Assembly: GCA_025361935.1 (NCBI GenBank)
Contig: JANYJB010000094.1
Location: forward strand, 1 to 64,000
Direction of reading: 5' to 3'
DNA from: Verrucomicrobiota bacterium
GTDB lineage: Bacteria; Verrucomicrobiota; Verrucomicrobiia; Opitutales; Opitutaceae
Length of the DNA stretch: 64,000 nucleotides
Below the pieces are notes generated by a model. That model was not told the DNA's origin, searched no databases, and worked only from the letters and a program-made list of their open reading frames with translations. Position numbers and translations under genes: made by a program. Positions 59,693 through 64,000 of this stretch are shown here, one piece after another (positions within the stretch are counted from its first letter, which is position 1; each line of letters starts with the position of its first letter).

Positions 59693-60628
59693 ACGGCTTC
59701 AGCTTAAGTATTTTTGCCCGCTTGCGGTTTAGCTGCTGGCGTTTGCGGTAATCGGCGGCGGAAAGGCCGGTCTCGGCAACGAATACCTGGCGCATATTTT
59801 CCAAGCTGCCGAAGCCGGCGAGCGTCACGATTGTCTTGATAGGCAGGTCGGTCTCGCTCAACAGGCGTTCGGCGCGGCGGAAGCGGCATTGGATAATCTC
59901 TTCAAGAACGGTGTGGCCGAGTTTTCGGGAAAAGCGTCGTTCCAGCGTGCGGCGTTCGATGCCTAAGGCTGCCACTACTTTACCCACGGACAAGATTGTA
60001 TGGCTGCGCGTCCATATATAGTCGCACGCAGTCGCGATTACGGAATCGGTATGGGTAGAGGCAACGGATATTTTTAATTCCGGCGAGGACTGGCCGGCAG
60101 GGCCGATAACGGCGGTGAGCACACTCATCGCCATAAGAGAAACGAGCAGTGAGTTTTCAGCGGGGGCGCGGTGCACGTGTTCCAGCAGCCTTTGAAACGC
60201 ACGTTCGGCGGGGCCGGAATCGGTGAGCGGAATCACCGGTTTTTCGGGCGAGATGACGCCTTGCTCCAACAGGCGGTGGGCGAGCTCGCCATTGAAGTGC
60301 ACCCATTTCTCGGACCAGCCGGTTTCCTTGGCGGGCGCGTAGCGGTGCCATACGTCGGGAAACAACAGAATGGCAGTGCTGCCTTTCACTTTGACCTGGC
60401 GCGTGGGCTTGGACTCGAACACGCCGCGACCGGAGCTCAGCAACATCAAGGAAAATTCGGGCAGCACGCGGCCTTGGTTCCAGTCGAAGTGATAAAGCGC
60501 GGGTGTTGGATGGGCGGATAGGATTCGCCCGGTGTGGCCACGACGCTGCCCACGCTGGTTACGTAGATGCCGCTGTGAAAAACCTCGTCGGGAATCGGCA
60601 GGTAGTGGTGGAAAACAGGCGACGGCAT
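59691..60628 (-). CDS. AraC-family regulator with a one-base frameshift
   Basis: An AraC regulator split between two frames. The N-terminus MPSPVFHHYLPIPDEVFHSG through PGESYPPIQHP is in one frame (60446-60628) and the rest, ALYHFDWNQGRVLPEFSL, is in another (59691-60467). They join as QHP-ALYHFDW if one base is added near 60500-60502, in a GC-rich run (CACCCGCGC). The C-terminal half has both helix-turn-helix motifs (LSVGKVVAALGIERRTLERRFSRKLG; IKTIVTLAGFGSLENMRQVFVAETGLSAADYRKR). It flanks the GH78 and kdgK genes and may sense the product of either. Either a pseudogene or an assembly error. Confidence 0.7.
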
Positions 60629-60653
60629 CTTGGCGCGGTGCGACGGCCTTTCG

Positions 60654-63392
60654 TCAGGGCAGGGTGGACGAGAAGAGATAATTTCCCGAGTCGATTTCGC
60701 AAACGGCCATATTTTTTTCCATGCGCAGGAAATTCACGCCCGAGGCATGATCGAGCGGTTTTCCACTTTCGGTGACGTCGGCTGCGGAGCGCGCTGGCAC
60801 ATAAACAGTGGCAGTTGAGTTGGGGGGGACCGTGACCTTCAGCACCACCTTCTCCCCAGTGCGATCCCAGCGGGTCCCGATTGGTCCGTAGAGCGATTCG
60901 GAGCTGGCTTCGGCAAAGGTCGTGTCGCTGGCGATCAACGGCTGGATGAGGACGGATTGGCCGCCGGGGTGCGCAGGGTCGGGGCGGATGCCGGCGAGGC
61001 TTTTCGTGAACCAGGAGGCGATGCCGGTGTAGCAGGTGTGCATCCGGCTGGGCACATCAACGTTCCAGTATTCCGGCCAAGTGGTTTCGCCGCGAGCGAG
61101 GAAGTAGCCGTAGCTCGGTTCGTTTGTCTTTGAAAGCGGGGCGAACAAAAGGTCGGCGCGGCCTGATTCTTCGATGAGATATTTCAGGAGAATCGGCAGG
61201 CCGGAACTGCCTGCGTCGATGTAGGGGTGCCTGAGGGTCATGTCTTTTTCGAGAACTGCGGCTACGGCAGGGCGGAGGGTCTCGGGCGTGATGCGGGCCA
61301 GCAGGGCGAAGGCTTGCTGCACCTGGCCGCCCTTTAAATAGGTGTTGGTTTCGGGATGAAAGAACGTCGCATGCACCTGCTGCTTCAGTGCCTCAAGCCG
61401 GTGTTGATAAAGGGCGATATCTTCGGGCGTGCCGACGATGCGGGCCATGCGGATGGCGGTTTCTAGATTCATCGCATAGGCGCAGTTGTTGAAATAAAGG
61501 GCTTCGGGGGAATCGCCGAATTCCTTGCGACCGCCGGGAGCGGCCCAGTCGCCGAGGAACATGCCGGGGACTTTTTTGTAGGATTGCAGGAGGTCGTTCG
61601 AGGTGTGCGCGTCGAGGAAATCGAGCCATCGTTTGGTGGATGGATAGTTTTCTGCGATGAGGCGGGTGTCGCCGTAGGTTTGATAAGCTTCCCAAGCGAT
61701 GTTGAGCCCGCCACTGCTCCAGAGAGTGCCGCCGTAGCACCAGTTGGTCTGGGGTGCGGTGTGGTGAATCCAGCCGTCGGCTTCCTGTACGTCCGACCAG
61801 TCTCGGGCTATCTTGGTGTAAAGCGCGCCGGCGCGGTAATTGGGCAAACCGATGCCCCAGGCGGTGGCGAAATTTTCCTCGCCGTAGCCGAGACGCTCAC
61901 GGTGGGGGCAATCCGAAGTGCAGGCCTCGACAGTGTTGACCCGATAGGTCCACAGATCGGTCTCGTAGATTTGGTTGAAGAGGGGGTTTGAACAGGTGAA
62001 TCGTCCGGTGCGCTCGAGGTCGGTGCCGAGCACCAGGCCGGTGACGTCAGTCGGTTGGGGTTTATTTTTCAGGCCGGTGAGGGTGATGTAGCGTCCGGCG
62101 GCGTAGTTGAAGCGGTTGCGGAAGGTTTCCTCTGCTCCGCCCTTGCAGATATACTCTTCGCGCTGTCCGAAGTCTTGCACGGTGCCGGCATCGTCCGCGA
62201 CTTGGATGACCACTAGATCGCCGGGGGCTTGTCCATGGAGCTTGAGCTCAAGCCAGCCGGAGAAGTTTTTCCCTAGGTCCACGCTGCAGGCACCGTCTTT
62301 TGTTAGACTGATGTTTTGGGCGGGTATGGTTTCGATGATGCGAGTCGGCTCGACCATCTGGGCGGAGAGAGTGACTTTGACAGGTGCTTCGGAGGCGAAG
62401 TCCCAGGCGCGGTCGTCGAAGCCGGGGATGTTCCATTCAGGAATATCTTTTCGGGCGTCGAGGCGTTCGCCGCCGTAGTCTTTGTAGGCATATCCGCCGA
62501 TGTTTTTGCTGGAGCTGACGGCGCAGCGCCAAGTGGAATCAGAGGCGAGGGCAAAGGGCTGGCCGTCGGTGGTGGTCGCGTTTAACTGGATGCGCAAAGA
62601 CGGGGAGACCTTGAAATCCTTGAAGCGGGTCCAGCCGGGGCCGGTCCAAAGGGCGATCGTGTTGGCGCCGGGGCGGAGCAGTCGTGCGATGTCGTAGGTG
62701 ACGTAGAGCACGCGTTTATCAAGCCGAGAAATGGCGGGTGCGAGCACACTGTCGTCGGCTTTTTGGCCGTTCACGTAGAGTTCGTGGTAGCCGAGTGAGG
62801 CGACGTGAATGAAGGCGGATGCGACAGGTTTCGTGAGGTCGAAATTCTTACGGAACCAAAGGTGGCTTTCCAGAGGGACTTGTTCGGTGGATGTTTTTAC
62901 CTGACGGGGATTTCTGATCCAGGGCCCGGTCCAGTCTTCGTTATGGAGCAGGCCCATCGAGAAGCGGGCCGGTGCGCTCCATGTCGAAGGTTGCCGGTCT
63001 TTATCCCAAATGCGGACTTTCCAGTAACAGGCTTGGTTGGAAACCAGAGCCTTGCCTGCGAACGATACCAATGCCGACTGCGATGAGGCGACCTGACCAC
63101 TGTCCCAAATATCTCCTCGTCCTTGTTCGAGCAGCGCGGGAGTGCTCGCGATCAAGACTTGATAGGCGGTTTGTTTTTGGCCGCGAGTATGAGCCGGCTC
63201 GGAGAGCTGCCAGGTGAAGCGTGGTGTCCCGGCATCGATGCCCACCGGATTTTTAAGGTATTCGCATCGAAGCGAGTCCACGGATATGGATCCCGCTAGG
63301 ATCACTGAGGCGAACGGGGCTGCTGAAAACAGTCCTGCGAACAACCAACGAAACAGGAGCGGGGGCGACATTGGGCGGGGTATTTTGATCAT
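60654..63392 (-). CDS. Secreted GH78 alpha-L-rhamnosidase
   Basis: A 912-residue glycoside hydrolase family 78 enzyme that removes terminal alpha-L-rhamnose from glycans or flavonoid glycosides. The signal peptide MSPPLLFRWLFAGLFSAAPFA is followed by the N-terminal fibronectin-like domain (SLRCEYLKNPVGIDAGTPRFTWQLS; AYQVLIAS), a carbohydrate-binding-like domain (FIHVASLGYHELYVNGQKAD), and the (alpha/alpha)6 catalytic domain with DCPHRERLGYGEENFATAW and LGDWAAPGG. The track adds 140 N-terminal residues that are a shadow of the next gene; starts at 63392 or 63371 fit the signal peptide. Confidence 0.88.
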   Translation of the reverse strand: MIKIPRPMSPPLLFRWLFAGLFSAAPFASVILAGSISVDSLRCEYLKNPVGIDAGTPRFTWQLSEPAHTRGQKQTAYQVLIASTPALLEQGRGDIWDSGQVASSQSALVSFAGKALVSNQACYWKVRIWDKDRQPSTWSAPARFSMGLLHNEDWTGPWIRNPRQVKTSTEQVPLESHLWFRKNFDLTKPVASAFIHVASLGYHELYVNGQKADDSVLAPAISRLDKRVLYVTYDIARLLRPGANTIALWTGPGWTRFKDFKVSPSLRIQLNATTTDGQPFALASDSTWRCAVSSSKNIGGYAYKDYGGERLDARKDIPEWNIPGFDDRAWDFASEAPVKVTLSAQMVEPTRIIETIPAQNISLTKDGACSVDLGKNFSGWLELKLHGQAPGDLVVIQVADDAGTVQDFGQREEYICKGGAEETFRNRFNYAAGRYITLTGLKNKPQPTDVTGLVLGTDLERTGRFTCSNPLFNQIYETDLWTYRVNTVEACTSDCPHRERLGYGEENFATAWGIGLPNYRAGALYTKIARDWSDVQEADGWIHHTAPQTNWCYGGTLWSSGGLNIAWEAYQTYGDTRLIAENYPSTKRWLDFLDAHTSNDLLQSYKKVPGMFLGDWAAPGGRKEFGDSPEALYFNNCAYAMNLETAIRMARIVGTPEDIALYQHRLEALKQQVHATFFHPETNTYLKGGQVQQAFALLARITPETLRPAVAAVLEKDMTLRHPYIDAGSSGLPILLKYLIEESGRADLLFAPLSKTNEPSYGYFLARGETTWPEYWNVDVPSRMHTCYTGIASWFTKSLAGIRPDPAHPGGQSVLIQPLIASDTTFAEASSESLYGPIGTRWDRTGEKVVLKVTVPPNSTATVYVPARSAADVTESGKPLDHASGVNFLRMEKNMAVCEIDSGNYLFSSTLP

Positions 63393-63403
63393 AAATTGCC
63401 AGG

Positions 63404-64000
63404 CTAGCAGATCTGGGCGGTTTCGATGCCGAGGATGCGGCTCAGTTTTTCGATTTTGTGGGCTATGTGGCCGATGCCGACGGCGCAGTGGTGCGCGGGG
63501 CCGTGGGCGTTCCAGTCGTTGACGAAACGGCGCGCGCCGATGGAGAAGCTGTAGCGGCTGTTGGTGTTGCCGATTTCGAGGATGGGGCCGGGCACCGATT
63601 CGCCTTCGGCAACGAGCAGTTTGAGTTTTCCGCCGGCGGTTTCCACGACGGAGAGGAGGGTGACGGGGCCGTGCTTCACGGACATCTCGACGGAGAGGCC
63701 CCGTCCGACCTTGCCGTGATAAACGCCGAGCGGACGGACCTTGGTTTTGCCTTCGGCGATGCCGAGGTGGCCCGGGCCGTCGTGGCCCATAAGGACGACG
63801 TCGGCGTTCCAATCCATAGCGTAGTATTCGGTGAAGGAGCCGCCGGTGCCAAACGAGTCCATGATCTTCATGGCTTGGGCGTTTTTGACCTCGTATTCGC
63901 CGGCGACGGGGATGCCGCGCGCGGTGAGCAGGGATGTGCCTAGGATGATCGAGCTGATGGCGTCTTCGTTTTCGGTGTTGCCTGTGCCCATGTAGTAATA
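63404..64000 (-). CDS. L-fucose/L-arabinose isomerase-like protein, C-terminal part
   Basis: The C-terminal ~198 residues of a gene running off the right edge, 11 bases upstream of the GH78 gene on the same strand. Visible segments are AMKIMDSFGTGGSFTEYYAMDW, LMGHDGPGHLGIAEGKTKVRPLG, VYHGKVGRGLSVEMSVKHGPVTLL and GNTNSRYSFSIGARRFVNDW. They resemble the C-terminal domain of the L-fucose/L-arabinose isomerase superfamily. It would isomerise a sugar released by the adjacent enzymes; the substrate is unclear. The ATG at 63991 shown in the track is internal. Confidence 0.6.
   Translation of the reverse strand, partial: YYYMGTGNTENEDAISSIILGTSLLTARGIPVAGEYEVKNAQAMKIMDSFGTGGSFTEYYAMDWNADVVLMGHDGPGHLGIAEGKTKVRPLGVYHGKVGRGLSVEMSVKHGPVTLLSVVETAGGKLKLLVAEGESVPGPILEIGNTNSRYSFSIGARRFVNDWNAHGPAHHCAVGIGHIAHKIEKLSRILGIETAQIC

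Overview
The window is GC-rich chromosomal DNA from a bacterium that is most likely a verrucomicrobium of the Opitutaceae type. The evidence is indirect, since there is no rRNA gene here: LL-diaminopimelate aminotransferase for lysine synthesis, a complete Mla lipid-transport operon typical of a diderm, a TorF-like porin, aldo/keto reductases and sugar-acid genes like those of polysaccharide-degrading Verrucomicrobia, and start codons that almost never have a Shine-Dalgarno sequence but follow pyrimidine-rich stretches.

Layout. 1-8.2 kb (all minus strand) is an accessory-looking block: the start of a DUF1016-like nuclease gene, a VapBC toxin-antitoxin pair with a perfect palindrome in front of it, a superfamily 2 helicase ending in six tandem ~60-residue repeats (its reading frame is broken once near the N-terminus), a J-domain protein, and a RecD2 helicase whose ATP-binding loop is split by an intein with the W-C-T signature of class 3 inteins. 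8.2-13 kb holds a DUF2721 membrane protein, a HAD phosphatase and an Mla/Pqi-type operon (STAS-MlaE fusion, MlaF, MlaD, auxiliary lipoprotein). 13-15.5 kb holds three unrecognised envelope or secreted proteins. 15.5-24.1 kb is housekeeping: dapL, panC, nadB, transaldolase, tRNA nucleotidyltransferase, DUF423, a porin, and rplM-rpsI followed by a terminator and a REP-like palindromic repeat.

24.2-30.1 kb is an arginine locus: argJ divergent from argB-argD-argF-argG. 30.3-35.3 kb has uxaC followed by a complete mlaE-F-D-C-A operon, giving the cell two Mla-type systems. 35.3-41.4 kb carries an MBL-fold hydrolase, rsmD, rsmE, an aldo/keto reductase, tRNA-Gly(TCC), a GspF/PilC protein and an NtrC-like regulator that has lost the sigma-54 interaction loop and Walker B. 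41.5-50.7 kb carries carB, a translationally coupled three-gene lipid or glycolipid operon (a two-domain GT4-GT28 glycosyltransferase fusion, a diacylglycerol kinase-like protein and an LpxH-like phosphoesterase), purU and a YfgM-like TPR protein.

50.8-64 kb is a sugar-catabolism region with three AraC regulators. Read in order, its enzymes form a continuous route that fits L-galactose: mutarotase (FucU/RbsD family), aldose dehydrogenase, lactonase, L-galactonate 5-dehydrogenase-like MDR, tagaturonate reductase, altronate dehydratase and KDG kinase. UxaC at 30 kb would feed D-galacturonate into the same tagaturonate node. The region ends with a secreted GH78 rhamnosidase and a truncated sugar-isomerase-like gene. 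The L-galactose assignment is inference from gene content. The two most interesting items are this cluster and the RecD2 intein; the glycosyltransferase fusion and the degenerate regulator come next.
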